Below, piece by piece: positions 1 through 15,300 of a stretch of 64,000 bases of DNA. A program made the position numbers and the translations under genes. The first letter of the stretch is position 1; every line of letters starts with the position of its first letter. This DNA is from Acanthosoma haemorrhoidale (taxonomy: Eukaryota > Arthropoda > Insecta > Hemiptera > Acanthosomatidae): assembly GCA_930367205.1 (NCBI GenBank), contig OV884009.1, positions 31,691,841-31,755,840 of the forward strand, written 5' to 3'. The notes beneath the pieces are model-generated. The model saw only the letters and a program-made list of their open reading frames with translations, did not search any database and was not told the DNA's origin.

Positions 1-135
1 GTAAATTATTTTGCTTTAATGTTTTGTTAAAATTAGACAAGACTTGAGTCTTTTGAGTCTCCACCCTTATTTTTACGGTTCCATTGGTTTTTCAAAACCA
101 AAAACTTAATCTCAAAAGATTAATTAAACACTTAC

Positions 136-375
136 CACCAATCATAAGAATTATAGTTAATATCGGTCCCAAATGATATTTCACGAAACTCACTATCAAA
201 ATTCCACATATGAAAATGACCATTTATTTTTTTTGATATGTTCAGATATGTTCCAGTTCCAAAAATATCGATAGAAATATGTTCCAATGGCTTATTCACC
301 CATGAAATTTGCCCATCTGCTGAAATATTCCTGTTAACTAGGTTGACCTTTATAATCCCAAGATCTTCTTCAAGC
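136..375 (-). CDS. apolpp: apolipophorin exon w32
   Basis: Residues 1970-2049 plus two bases. Acceptor tttcag, donor GTAAGT; phase 2 on both sides. It encodes ADGQISWVNKPLEHISIDIF and SKKINGHFHMW. The donor at 135 shows that coding continues in exons beyond the left edge, where the C-terminal part including the usual vWF type D domain should lie. Confidence 0.91.
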
Positions 376-3300
376 CTGAAAATTAATTTTAAGAGAAAAA
401 TAATTATAATGTGACAACTATATAGTAATGATATTTTAAATTGATGGTTGATTTTATTTTTAATTAAAACAAACAATGGAGTTCTGTATGATAATTTAAA
501 ATTATCGCCTCTGATGAGATCCAATGTTACCTGCTATAGCCTTTTTATGTTCAAAATAACCTTGTACTGACATTAATGTAGGTAAGATTTAACCTTAATA
601 AACCTGAGATAAATAGGTAACCATGTGCCTGTGAACTCATGGGTTACTTTTCAACTATTAACAACAGCTACAGGTACCACCCAAAATCAACACACAAAAC
701 AATATGTCAATGAATAAAAGGAGTCATAAATTGACCTATGTGAAAAGATATGTGCTTCATAAAGTAAAAAAGGAGAGAATTACACAGTGTGTTAAAAATA
801 AGGGAATGGAGAAATGAGTTGGTGCATTTTGAGCCATGGCCAGAGGAAAGAAGGGGATTCTTGTTTGAACTCTTATTTCCACAGGAACCAAATTGCAGAT
901 GGTATCTGATGGAGTGGACGTTAAGTTGAGCCTTTTCCCACATCGTATACTGTGACCTTGACCAGTCATTAAGAGTCAGCATATATTCTGTAAATAATTT
1001 TTATTTTACAACATAGAACTAATAGTATTTAAGCCTACAACTGCAATCAGGTTGATGGAGCATACCGACAAAAGTGGAGCTTCCACACCTTTATAATGAG
1101 CCTGACTTAGAAAAGAATTAAATTTGAAAGAATACTGTGGCTATTGCCAGTAGAACATATGGAAGAGGAAAGACAGCCTGCCAAAGAAATGGGAGACCTG
1201 AAGGGAGGTGTCCACGAGGAAGACCCTTGCTGAGGAGGCTGTATGATGTTGACTTGAATCTTTGGTGGATGGTTGCTGTTGGGTAAGGGTATTGTTTTGC
1301 AACTGGGATCAATGGATGAGGATAGTGAACTGTAAATTTGGAATCTTGTGTTTAAGATATAAAATGTAAAAATCCGCAAGGCCAGAATAGTTAACTTAGA
1401 ATTAAGGAACCACACCAACAAGAAGTAAGTTATTTTAAGTTGAACTGCTTTTCATTAAAATTAGGTTATATAGTATAATAATTTATACTCTTTATTGGGC
1501 TATAATTACAATCTGCCTTTTATAAGGCAATCAGTAATTGCGATAAACGGTCTCATTCATACCATATTTACAATTCATCATTCACTCACTCATTCATACA
1601 ATATTTACAGACAGCCCAGAGACCTCCCAAGTCCACATGCGAAGAGAAAGCGGAGTCTTGGGAAGTCCCCCACGCTCCTCCGTCAGCCGCGTCACCGGTA
1701 AATATAAGTATAAATATAGTATAATAATATTTAATTCAGATCATTAAATGACATTTTAAATATCCACAGAATAGGACCTAAAAAGTAAATTTATAAAATA
1801 AAACATAATGTATGATTTGTGCTTAATAACTTTTAAACTTACGATTTAATGAATATTCCCTTTTATTATTTATAATGTTAATGTATGATAATAAAACTTT
1901 ACAGTAATATATTGAGTATTAGTACTAAACAGTACTATCTACTGTGTGGATCTGCTGTCCAAAAAAGTTTGGTATCTTCTTTCTTCATTCAGCACTAAGT
2001 CAAACTTGAGTAAAATAATCATCTTTTTTTGGAAATGAGGTCAATAAATAATCGTGTCACAAACACTAATAATTATATAATTATTGGTTAAACATATTTG
2101 ACATGAAGGCCCTCGTACCTATTATTTCTATGTATAACCTCATACCTCTTATTTCTAAATATATCCTCATACTTCCTATTTCCTCGTACATCTTATTTCT
2201 ACTTATAAACTCATACGTCTTATTTCTTCATACTACCTCGTAGTATAACTTCATATATCATATTTGCATATTGATGGATTCTACAGGAGGATATTGAGGC
2301 AGCATTGTATTTCGAGCATCGGGATCACAAAACTCAATACTTGGATGGAGCAAAGCAAGATTCGACGGAAAATTTGCAATTTATTTTTATTTTATTCATG
2401 CAGATGTTTGGTTTCCAAGGACCCCCATGAGATTTCAAAGATTATAAGTTTAATTTTTTTTATTAGTAAATTAAAGAAATATTACAATTAATTATTTAGA
2501 TCTCTCTAATATATAAAAACGTTTAGGTGTAAACTTTTATGAGGATGTGTTTTTAATGATCAATCTATTTCAATAAAATATAAATTGTTTAAAGCAGTCC
2601 TAAATAAAATACAAAAATTTAAACAAATTAATCAACTCCATAATACCCCTGTGCGTGCGGCTGTGAGTCGCCATGGGGGTTGGAGTCATGTATGAACATG
2701 GCTGTGAGCTATGTGCCTTCCTTTGCAAGCATGAGTTGTTCCCCTAGGAGCAAGCCTAGTAAATAATAGAAAATTATTGCATCATAAATATTATAATTTT
2801 TATTTTTATACATTTAAATAATAAAAAAGGGAATATTCATAAAACCAAACGTTTCATTAAAAAGACTGATATTGTCATTAATCATAACCAAAAATATTAC
2901 ATAAAATTTTTCATTTATTTACTATAAAGGGTTATGTCGAATCTGTGTAGCTTGAAAGTGTCTTTAATTTAAAACTCAATGATTTAGTAACTTTAATATA
3001 ATTTGAATCCATTAAAAGCAGTTTGGCTTACATAATTTACAATCTTCTACTTGTAGTGTTTCCTGGTACTTATAGATGAGCTAAATAGGTGCTATTTCTT
3101 GAACTATGAACTTCTACTAAGTGTCCTGAGTTATCTCTTCTAACACAGGACTATCTTCTTCCTCTGGCAGATTATCATGAATGTCAAATTGCCTACCCCT
3201 TATTTTTCTTCTCTCTTTTCTAGGCATCTGCTATGTCTGCTTTGGAAACTCCAAAAGGTCTTTGCCTATGTTTGATGGCCTATTTTAGACCTCTCCTAAA

Positions 3301-6300
3301 ATCTATATATCACAAAATGCTTTCAACCTTGGATTCAAATTAAAATATAATTGACTTTATTTTAAATTACAAGTTACTCTATAAAATTTTGTTTCATACT
3401 TCTATTATCTTTTTCACAACAAATCAATTAGTAAAGTACAAAATATAGACATGTTATGCATTTTCAAGTAGATTTTAACAGTACCAAATTAACACTTTAA
3501 GTAAATTAAAACGAATAAAAAAAGGAAAAAAATTTAAAAAATCAGGATTGATGGATAATACATAGGGGAACATTTAGTCTGGCCAGCTATTAGTGTGACC
3601 TGGTGATTACCATACCTCTCTATTGAATACAAGGACCTGGGTTCAATTCCTGACTTCCACTCTAAGAATATTTTCTGAAGATGGGTCTGGCAGGGTTCAC
3701 TCAGCCTTGAAAATGAATTGTTACTTGAATAAACAAGCAGTAGATCTGTTTTAGAAAACTGAAATTAAGGATGATAGGTAATAGTCCAGTGCACAATCTG
3801 CTAGCTCCTTACCACCATCAACCAAATATAGCAGCAGCCTCGGTTGGCCTTGTTTCTTCTTGAGGTATAGAGCCATTTATTTTTTAATTACATTCTACAT
3901 ATTAGCCTACTAATTTCATATTAAAGCCTACTTTGAAGTCTTTCCCATCCCCCATATTTCAAAGGTCGGCCATGCCTATCTTATTAATCTTAATTATCTT
4001 AATAAATTTATGTTAAAAATCAACATTAGCTTAGGCTGTTTGGTGATATCATTAATTAATAGAACACTGATTAAAATTTAATTGATATTTTTATATTCGC
4101 AATAAAAACTTACGATGTATTCAGATTCATTTGAGCTTGTGTTGCTAACCATTTTGATACAACTTCTCCATTTACTTTAGAAACCATAGTTTTATTATTT
4201 GTAGTAAGCAATTCTGCATATAACACAAATTTTTCATAGCCAGGATAAGTACTTGAAAACTAAAAAACAAAAAAACTATATTAAAAATTTACAATTAAAA
4301 ACTCACAATATTTTATATCTTCAATAGTCATATATCAATGTTATAATGTGAAACCTTCTGAAATTTTTGTGTTTTCTAATGAGAAAAAATTTTATATAAA
4401 AAATTGTTCCGAAAAGTTCTACCTAATCTTGCCCTAATATTTCTTGTGATGGGAATTGGTTTTTAGTTTCTGATTCTCTGCTTGTGTTAACCCTCCGGAT
4501 AAATCGGATTCATCATGGATCAAGAAACAAATGAAGGGTGCTCTACCTGGACTAATATTACACTATAATGACTGATGAAATAAAAATCAAGACAATTTGA
4601 AATTTTCCGATCAGTACAGTCAAAATCATAAGCAGTGGTCAATAAAAGAATACATAGTTTTGCTATTTGTTAGTAAATTCATGCTATTTTCAGGTTAAGA
4701 TGTCAAACTATAAAAGAAACATGAATTAGGACTCACATCTATTCAATACTTAAGAAAATAGATCAGGTAGAAACAAGACTGTTTATTGAAATTTATCGTA
4801 GCGACTCTTTCAACTAACAATACAATTATATAGATTTACAAACCATCATATTGAGGAGTTTTCCAGTGTCTTCAACAATTATATAATCACATAAGATGTT
4901 GATTCTATGATCAAACCTTTGTATCAGTGAGCTTATGTCATATCGATTCTCCTTTTTATGTACACTTAAAGACAGACCAAACACCTCAGAATTCGTTGAT
5001 GTTTTAAATAGTTTCACTTCAACCTGAAAAAAATATTAAAATTGAAATAGGTAATTTTAAAAATCATTACATACTTCCATAAAAAAAACTTTATAATTAA
5101 GAATTTCAGTTTCAATCTAGTTCAAGTTTTTTCAAAATTTACAATTAGCCCTTTCAACAATCTGTGCTAAATTATAAATAGATAAAAAATATGCCTTTTT
5201 CTTGAACACGGTTCTCTGGAACATCACTTCTTTCTAAACTTCACACCCCATAGGATCACTCTCTGGTATTCTCTTCCACCTAATATCCACCATGCTTCAT
5301 CTTAAAGGAAGCTCCTATAAAAACACTTCACCATGCAGTCAGATGTTTGTTAACTTGGGTATCATTTATTCATTATTATTTTTAAGCGATATTTTGGATG
5401 TTGAGGTGGATTCATTTGATTCGAAAATAGAAAAAGTGCTTACCGATCAAGCACTGAAGGCAGTTTACCAGTTTATCATTTATTTTGAACATAAAAATTC
5501 TGAATATGAATACTTTTAGCTTTAAGAAGCATAAGGACAGAGGCTAGAAAATTAAATCTGAGACTAAAAAACAAAAACTGATAACAAACTACAACATATT
5601 TTAATTAAGTTGTATATGTATTTATTTTTTTCTATATATATGTGCATAATGTAGTTTTTGAAAATAAAAATATATTTGTGAATTGAAAATTGGTGATTTC
5701 TGTATATTTACATCAAAGTTAGGCTATAAAGAGGTGTTTTTTTTATTATCCGGGAATATTATCCCCATCATTACCCCAGATAAGTTCGAAGTTGCACTAT
5801 ATATACAAGAGAGACATACCTTTTCTTTTGAATATATATTTAAAAAACACCAATTATTCTATTGGGATTTATTTAGATGGGATTAATTACTTTTTAAACT
5901 AATTGGACAAAGTTAATTTGCAAATAGTTTTTCAGCCATTCTCTTTTACGTAAATATTTGTTGACATCTTGAACTTATATTTTCCTGAATCTATGGAATC
6001 CATAAGGAATAATTCATAGTTTGTGTATAAATTCACAACTATGGCCAGAATTAAGTAGTGACATGTAGATACATTACCACTATAAAATAGGATGTGTAAA
6101 AGCATAAAACCCAAATATACTGTTTAACAGATCATTATAAAATGTTACACATTCGGGCATTTTACACTAGGCATATCTTTTATTAATCTCGAAAAGAAAA
6201 ATGTAACAAAATTGAGTCTTTGAGGTAAAAAAAAATGAACAAGAAAAATATTAAACAGTGAATTTAGGACTATTTAATAGAAAATAAAAAATCTGTCAGG

Positions 6301-9300
6301 AGCATTTTCTTCAATGGTCCCTAGTAGTAGCTCAACTAGATCTCAAGACCTATTTGACCTAGGTTATGGTGAAAACTATGTTAATGTATTTAAATGATGA
6401 GCTTAATCAGATCAGTTTCCATTTTGCAGGAAAAAATTATAAGCAAATTTGAATAGTAGCTAGGAAATTTTAAATAAGAATAAAGTCAAAGTAGACAATG
6501 TGCTTAATTGTATTTTTTTATAATATTGAATTATAAAACGTGCTTTGTTAAACTTAGCAATATACCACATGATTACCACAACACAACTGGGAAACAACTC
6601 AGAAAAAAAAAAGTTTCTTTCAAGACATAACGTCAGTATTTCTTGTCCTACATTAAAATAAATAAGGGAATTAAACTTGAAGAAACATGTAATGAAATAA
6701 ATAATCATATTAATATACCATAAATGGTCGCTTAGGGTTTATTGTTGCCCATCCTATCATTTTGTATTCTTTGTCCCAACTTAAAACTGCATCCAGGTTA
6801 CGAACGGTTCCTTTGTTTTTTAGTGTTCCATTGATACTGATGTTTCTAAAAAGTAAAAATTACCATTAAACAATACTCAATGTTTACAAATGTGCCAATG
6901 ACTAGTGCAACACTTTAATTATGAAACACACATTCTCTTGTTATGACAACTGATAGACATGTTTTAGCATCTTTGCCTGTAGATGACTGAGAAGTGTCAA
7001 AAAATGAAATATCTAAAATTTCAACCAGAAAGGAATCTATTAAAAAAAATAATTTTTACAATTATCTCCCACAGGTAGGGAGGGTTTCATTAGCCATTAA
7101 GTAGCCATGGATCAGTCTGAGGTGGTCAATCCTTAGACGAGCCAACACAACTTTCTGTTGTACCTATAAATCCAAGCTCCAACTCGACGTTTAATTTCTC
7201 TGAGCTTATTATTAGTAAATAAGCTCCACTAAGCTAAAGCTATGCTTTAGAGTGACAGATAGGCAAACTAAACATTTCCACAGCTTAATTTAAGCTAAAG
7301 ACGAAATGTAACTATATCAATGAATAAAATATTATATCACATTAGTGCGGTGTTGGACTTTATAAAAGCAAAGCATGTAATATTATTCCGCTCAAAATAA
7401 GTTTAATAAATGTAAAGAGCTTCAATATTAAGCAAAAGTAAGTTATTAACAGAGCATACCTGAATGAGTCGCTAGTAGACAGTACATGAAAATTGAATAA
7501 ACTTTTTTTTACAGAACTCCAGGCAGTTATTTCATTCAATTTGGAATACTTCAAATATAACTCCAAGAAGTATTCTTCCAAAGAAGGATCACTTGAATAA
7601 GAAACACTACTCTTGATTGTTCCAATACTAGGGTAAGGTGTTATTATAGATAAAACATACTTCATGTATTGTGGTCCATCATAATGCCAAGCCAAAGCGA
7701 CTCCATATGTTACTAATGAGTCCTGCATATTTTAAAAGATATCAATACAATATGAGTTTGCTTTAGCAGTAGTATTAATTAAAAAAGTTGAGTGCACAAA
7801 TTACAATAAGTAAATGTTATGGAATGAACGGATTAGTGGAATAAACTTGGTGGAATTGAATAAATGTTTAAGTGTACTGTTAATCAATAATTGTAACTGT
7901 ACTAATTGATTTTACTTACACCTCTTTCATTTGGTAGAGCTAATCCTACTTTAATCTCTTTTTCAAAATCTGTAAAATCTTTGCTGAGCATTAAGCGACA
8001 CATCGGTAGTTTAAAAATTGCTGTATTAATTTTCACACCAACATCTGTAGAGAATATGCTCCCATCATTCTAAATAACATGCCACAGGGTAATAGATGAT
8101 TATGATTATGCACAAATAATAATATAAACGTCATAACAATAATACCTGTGAATTATAATATTTTAAAGCTAATTCTTTTATCTAAAATAGGTGAAATTTT
8201 CATTATAAATTATTAATATGAACTTAGATGTTTATATTTTAATTCAGAGTAGAAGCAGTCAATAAAGAGCACCACTACCAATATTTGTTATCATAAGGCA
8301 TATCAAACAGCCCTACCCATTTAATTATTGGCATTTGTTACTAGAAATGATAAATAACAAGTGAAGTAAATACTATAACAATGATTATTTTTTATTAATA
8401 CGAAAATGTAATTAAGAAAATAAATAAGGAAAAATCTGACAAATAATTAGGTTGGCCATTGAAAAACTGTGACCATGGGAAAACACCAGGCAGAAGTAAC
8501 CTACAGGAATGCCTCCTGAGGTGATCTCATTTTATTTATTTCATTTGGTGCTGTTGAAAATTTGCTTTACCTAATCACTTGTAATATTACCTGTCCACAG
8601 TTGAGTTTATTATGGAACAGTTTGTTTGAGTATGAATACTGTATTAAGAGAAGTATTTGATATTAGAAGAAAACAGTTGTCATACAAGGGTTTCATATAA
8701 TTATAAGTCTGTAACATTGATAGTTTAATGCACCTCCCCTGAAACACTGTAACATGTCACCTTAGCAGTTGACTCACACTATCTCCTTTATTGGAAAGAC
8801 AAGCAACTGAGGCAGACTACCTTCATATTGGAACAGTGGATGTGGACCTGTACAGATGGGCATCAGCTGTATATAGGCAAAGATACTTCAACAGGCCCTC
8901 CAAGATAAACAACGGATGGTCAATAAACTGCAGCCAGCAAAACATAAACCTTATAGTAAGCTTTTAGATCAGACCAAGCCAACACCTATTCATAATAGGT
9001 GTATCCCAGAGCCCCACTTGTCCTAAATGTAGACTGGAGGAGGCAACTTCCCACCACTTTTTAGGAGAATGTGAAGCATTCGACAAACTAAGGTTTTATA
9101 CACTAGGATGCGATAGGTTTCAATTAGTTAACTCCATCAAATGGAAATCGATCTTTGACTTTGTCAAGAGGTTAATGAGATTCTAGAAGAAACAGTAGCA
9201 TGGAGGCATGGGTTTAACATATGAGTGGACAAAAAGGGCCTATAGGCCTAGTTTTCAGACGAGTAAAACCTATGTAGGTCCTTCCTCCATCTATCTATCT

Positions 9301-12300
9301 AAGCCTATAACATTTTTAGTGGACTTGAAATGAATGCTGCCAGTTAATGTTTAGTGAAACATTTTATTTGATGGTGTTTCCAAAAACACAGATTAGAACC
9401 TAAATTTATTCATGTGTACTGTACTTTAGACTATTTTAACTACCATCCCATAGTAGAGTTTCACAGGGCATTGTCCTGGGTCCTATCCTCTAATATCCTA
9501 TCCGTCCTATAAGCTACAATATCATACAGTTTAAATCCCCAGTTTATGCCCATAACACAGATCCCTTTCTAACCTTTATACCCCTTACCATAGAAATCAT
9601 GGCAATACCTCGTTACCACCCAGACAGATGTTTGCTAATCTAGAAATTATATAATTTTGTTGTTATATTTCCGGATATTTTGCATTGTTCTAATCATTTA
9701 TCATTTAACTTTTCTGTTTGTCTAACTTCACTGCTTTCTCCCCAAATATAATAATAAACCCATGCCTACAACTTTGTAAAGGAGTAACTACTAACATTTT
9801 TGGGGACATTTTTAAAATTTTAATAATGTTTTAAACTTTTTTTTGCATTTAAAAAAACTTATGAATGCATTTATTTATTGGAATGATTTTAAATATGGTC
9901 TAATTTGATGTATACTGTTTATTATTATTACCCCCCCCCTATGTGATATATTGGTTTATTTTTGTAAGCCAGAATTGGATTATTTATTTGTACCTTTTTT
10001 TTTTTTTTTATTTATTAGCAACATTATCCTATAATAAAGATTTTTTTCTATTCTATTCTAATAACTGTAACCAGTAAAGAAATTATGATTTAACTGATCA
10101 TTGATCACAATTACAAATTACCTAATAGGGTAATTTTGTTTCAACGAAATGATTTTTAAATAAAAACACAAAAATCTCTTAGTATTTAAATTCATTTATC
10201 AGACCAAGTTATTCCCAGGTAACCAAAAGTATAAACTGTTGTGGAAGGAACCTACCAGGATTGTTTTTTTACATGAAAATAAGACATTAAGAATATTAAA
10301 TCTAGCCTTAACAAGCATGGCAAGTCAAACATTGATAACATTGTTCTATCTATTGAAAATGGTCAAATAAACTTAGTTGATGAGTTAATTGCTGATAGTA
10401 ATACCTACAAGGCAAAAGTATGTGCATTGGAGGTTTATCTATATCCCGCCAGGCATAATCTGGGGTACAAGACAGAGGAAATCCACTAAAGTGTACTGCC
10501 TGTCACATGAACTCTCAATCCTTGTTATTGTTACTGATATTCCTAGTATGGTTTACCTAAACTTTTTACAGTATTATTGATGTAATTAAATCCTGGATTA
10601 AAGACACTTTGTATGGGACCATTTTTTCTCTAAAATAGAATTGATGTAATTATAAGTATTAATTTGAATCCAAGGCTAGTATATTTCTTTTGTTTGTGCA
10701 CAAAATAAGAAAAGTAAATTTAGAAGGTACACACACAAATATAAATAATAGTGAGAAAACTAATGATAAAGTAAGTCATTTAAAAAAAAAATAAGGGAAA
10801 TTAAGAAACCCATCAAAGGAATCTTGTTCATTTAATAAATGAGACATAATCAGATTTTATTTCAGTTTCAACTATCCATTGAATGAAGCAAAGCTGTGTG
10901 AAGCTCCAGAAGCTCCAAAGTTGATTGAGCAAAACAACCTTTTAGATTAGCGATTTAGACTTGAGATAGTTGCCATATTGTTTATTTAAAGTAGGCCAAC
11001 ATTATTATTAAAATGACAGGGCGACTAGGGATTATGAAAAACCAGTAATGTCTTGTTCAAAAGAGAAAGATTGGTCAGCACAATCCTGATCAATGAAATA
11101 ACTAACCTCCAAAGTTCCATCCATGTATACTGTTGAATTGTTCATCTCAACAGTGACATTTCCAACATATATCGGACTCTCTGCTTTTAATAAAGCATTA
11201 GCAAATCCATGTGACAGTTGTGTGAATGGTGTTTTAGCCCTGACACTGACGTTGTAGAAACCTTCAGAGTCATGCTCTTCACTCACAGGAATGTATATAT
11301 AAATAGTTTCAGTTTCAATCTGTAAAAAAGGTAATTTTAATAGACAATGCAACAACCATTTATTTATCTACAGATATAATGATGAATGCCACTATCTAGG
11401 AATATCCACTAATCTTTTTTTTAAATAAAAAAAACAATGATTACTCGTATGTAACTGCTATCGTATAATAGTTGGAAAAAAATAGTAAACATATCAAGAT
11501 CTCCTGGCAAGTTCAGTGACTCAGATCCAGGCTTTGAAATCATTTTATAACAATGAAATTGTAATGAAAATTATTGATTATGTTGGAAGGCTAGTTGTGG
11601 TCTATTCATATTAATAAATGTGCACATCTCTCTCTTTGGTCTACAGACAACACAAAATAGAATATAAAATAACTTGTACGTAGACCAGAGAGAGGTGTAC
11701 ATTTATTTAAATGATTGACCTTGAAACATCAGTAATCTTTTAAACTTTGATCAGAATATTAGTAATCAGAAATCACTGTGCCAAAACAAGTTGTTGTTCT
11801 TGCAGCAATGTAAAACACATTTGTAAGAAACAATCAGATAATAAAATCTGACTGAAACAGAAAGCTGGGAATACATATTTATGTCCTTTTAAGGATAGTT
11901 AGATAAATATACTTTTATAATGCATACAAATTTTATAGGAACACAATTGTGTTGTTAACAATCAATCTATTTTACCAGGCACTGGTTCGTAAGCATTACC
12001 ATGTATGAAGAATTGAAAATTACTGCAGATGCTGTTAAATCAGATTTAATATTCCTTTTTCTTAATCCTCCGATTGAAAAATGTATTTCTCCTTCCCTTA
12101 GGCAGTTGCAGGTTGTTAAAATGTTAATGTAATTTTTGAAGTTCATTATATCCTGAAAAATAATTATTCGGTTATTTCCAATATATCTAGTTTTGTTAAA
12201 TTAATGATTTTTAAAGGGTGGATTTATTATGCCCTGTCTTATTTACCAGATTTATTGTATGACAGTTATGTCAAGCTTAAATCTGCCAATTATATTTAGG

Positions 12301-15300
12301 AGAGATTTAAGTACTCTAGGTCAGTAAAAGGATAATATGTTCCAGTATCCAATGTTGAAATTCCTAAGAGGATTGTCAGGTCATTTCCTGGTCAAGGCTG
12401 ATATTGATTTTGTACTATTAATGAACTTTGTGTGTGGGAATGTTGTAGTGTCCTGGGATACAGGCCTGGTTCTACAAATTTCTGGGCCCCCCTGCAAAGC
12501 TTAACAAAAGGCGCCTTGAACTACCAGGGGTTCTTGGGGGGGGGGGGTATTTTTGAACTAAACACTTATCAATTACACTATTTTTCACTATTTGGGCACT
12601 CAAAATTTAGAGGAAAGAGACGGCAAGTTTTTTTAATAAAAAATTTCCTTTGTTCCATCATGTCATATTAGACCTGAAGATTACTTTAACTTTGAGTTTT
12701 AGAAGAAGACAATAAAACAACGGATTGGTTGATAGAAACAAGGACAGATATTTCTAGACATTCTTATTCTTTAGTGTTAACCTTGATTCAAAAATTGAAT
12801 CCCTGTTGAAAAAATTAAGTGAAAATAAAATGGATAGAAAGTATTATATAACACATTGGCACATTCTCGGAATGGGCATGGTTTACCAAATCCTTGCGGG
12901 GCCCCTTTCAGGCTTTTAGGGCCCTTTTGGCAGGGCCACCTCGGGGACCTAAATCTGACTAAGCTGTGACAGTGTATAATTTACTGATAAAACTTCTTCC
13001 TCTCATCCTCTCAAAACATCCCAGTCTGACTCTTGAGAACATCCTGAGTACAGTAACTGAACTGAAAAACTCTCAAAGTCTTACACATGACTGACTGACA
13101 TAAACTGACCCTCTCACTGAATTGAACTAAGCTGACTTAATGCCCCTTTTTTTCTCACACCTTAACATTTTTTGACAACATACTACCCTCACTACTTATA
13201 TATACATATGAATGAATTTTCTCACAGGTAACTCCATTGCTACTTCATTTTAAACTTAAGGTCTTAACAATATATATTCCATTCCAGCTTGTCCATCTAG
13301 TCAGATATTAATTTTTAAATTTAGGGTTTATGGCCAAATTGAGTTTTATTTTAAAATTAATATCTGATTAGATGGAAAAACTGGAAGATGTATTGTTAAG
13401 GCCTAAGGTGCAAAATCAGGACCTCTAGGAAAACCACTTTTATGTGGAGGTGGTAGGCTGCTAATAAATAGCAACCGGTAGAAGACAGAGGGCCCTTGAG
13501 TCTCATTACGTTCATTCAGCTATGTGCTAGACTAGGGAGTGGAAGCCAGCTTAGACAGAAAAAAACAGGAATGAAGACCACCCATATCCCACTATGAAGA
13601 AAATACCTACGTTTTTTGTAAATTATTATTAATGTTAGCTAACTATTATGTGAATTATAGAAAATTCTCTAGCCAATGATATTTATATGAAACGTTTGAA
13701 ATAGACAAAATTATACACTAGGACCTTATAAAACCCTGAGATCATATTAAATAAAACATTAAAAATAAACTATTATTTTTATGAACACTTTTTATAAATG
13801 TTCTTTAAATCCTAAAGATTCAGAAATTAAAAAATTATGAACAAAGACGGATTTACGTTACAATGTGTTTGTATATCTTTTACAATTATTTTATAGCCAT
13901 TATAAACAAAAATAAAAAAGCCCCAAGTTGGGCACCATTATTTAGTGTTTTGATTAATTGCCAATAAAAATAAAAATCAAGTAAACTTCTAATTTATAAT
14001 TTATTACTTCTAAACTCAGGGAGGTCCTTGACAACTAAACATTTAACATAAAATAAATAGATAAAAAATAAGCATATACTTTTTGAGTTCTTCACAAATA
14101 TTCTGTCTCGATTTGTCTTGCTCCAGCTCAAGTGGTATGTTTCATTGATCCTAACAATCCAAATAATAATGCTGCCTCAATGGTATTCCGTAAATTGTGT
14201 ATCCTTCATATATTAGTAATTTGACAAGTAATCCTTTTTATGTATACGTATGAGTGAATACGAGGTACATGTAAATATCAGGAAATATGAAGAAATGAAA
14301 TAGGACGTATTAGGTATGAGAGCCCTCACATCAAATATGTTTGACCATTTGTAAACAGCAAAAAATCACCACCAACACCTTTCAAGCCACTCCAAACAAC
14401 TAAACTTTTGGCGTCCTCCCAACTGATCCACACCCCCTGCTGTGTCATTCACTTGTTTGAATTTAAACTTTTTATAATTTATTTTCCTTCTTCCAAATTA
14501 CTCTTTAAAAAGTAACATTACAATATATTGTAATAATATTTTCAAATTATAAATAAATTAAATGTATTTATTTCATTCATCACATATTTAAATTAATCAT
14601 ACTTCATTCATTGCATTTAAAAAAAAAAAATATTTCTTTTACGTACATTATATTTCAATGTATCAGTCAATTTCAGTTTTCCAAAAGGAAAACTTAAGTA
14701 AGATATAGCGTAGTATTCTGCACCATCGTCATTTACTTGCAAAAGACCATGGACTGTAGGATAAAGAGTTGAATCAAATTGAAATATCCCTCTCCAGTAG
14801 GTATTTCCATATTCTATCTCATCATAATTAAATGGCTCAATATAGGTTCCATTATCTGATAAATCCATTTGAGAAAGGTCTTCAGAAAAAGGGACTGCAA
14901 AATCTTGATCAGGCCTTTTCATTGCTTGAACTTTTAGACCAATCTAAAACCATATTTAATATTAATGTAGCAATAAGTTAATTAAAAAAGAAGTTTAAAG
15001 TTAATAAATTAAATAATTTAACAAGCCAATTTACCACTTAATTATAAATTAACCTAGCCAGAAGTAATATATTTTAAAAGTTTAAACTAAAAAACAAAAA
15101 TATAATTTTTCCTAGCTTAGTTTGCAAGTGATAAATTTTCTCCCTCAATGTTAAATGAAAGAGAAAAATTCCACTTAATAGTCAAATGTAAGATTTAATG
15201 TAATTTTTATATGATAAACTTGCATAAATAATTGACTAAAACTTAAATTCATTAGTACATGAATTGCTATGACGCATTGGGGTACACATGCATGTTCAGC

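Noticed and set aside
3630..3660. tRNA gene suggested by a good B box
   Set aside because: No acceptor stem or anticodon arm can be formed and the sequence continues into a repeated body, so it is a SINE. The same applies at 19,540, 19,715, 25,253, 56,789 and 61,750.
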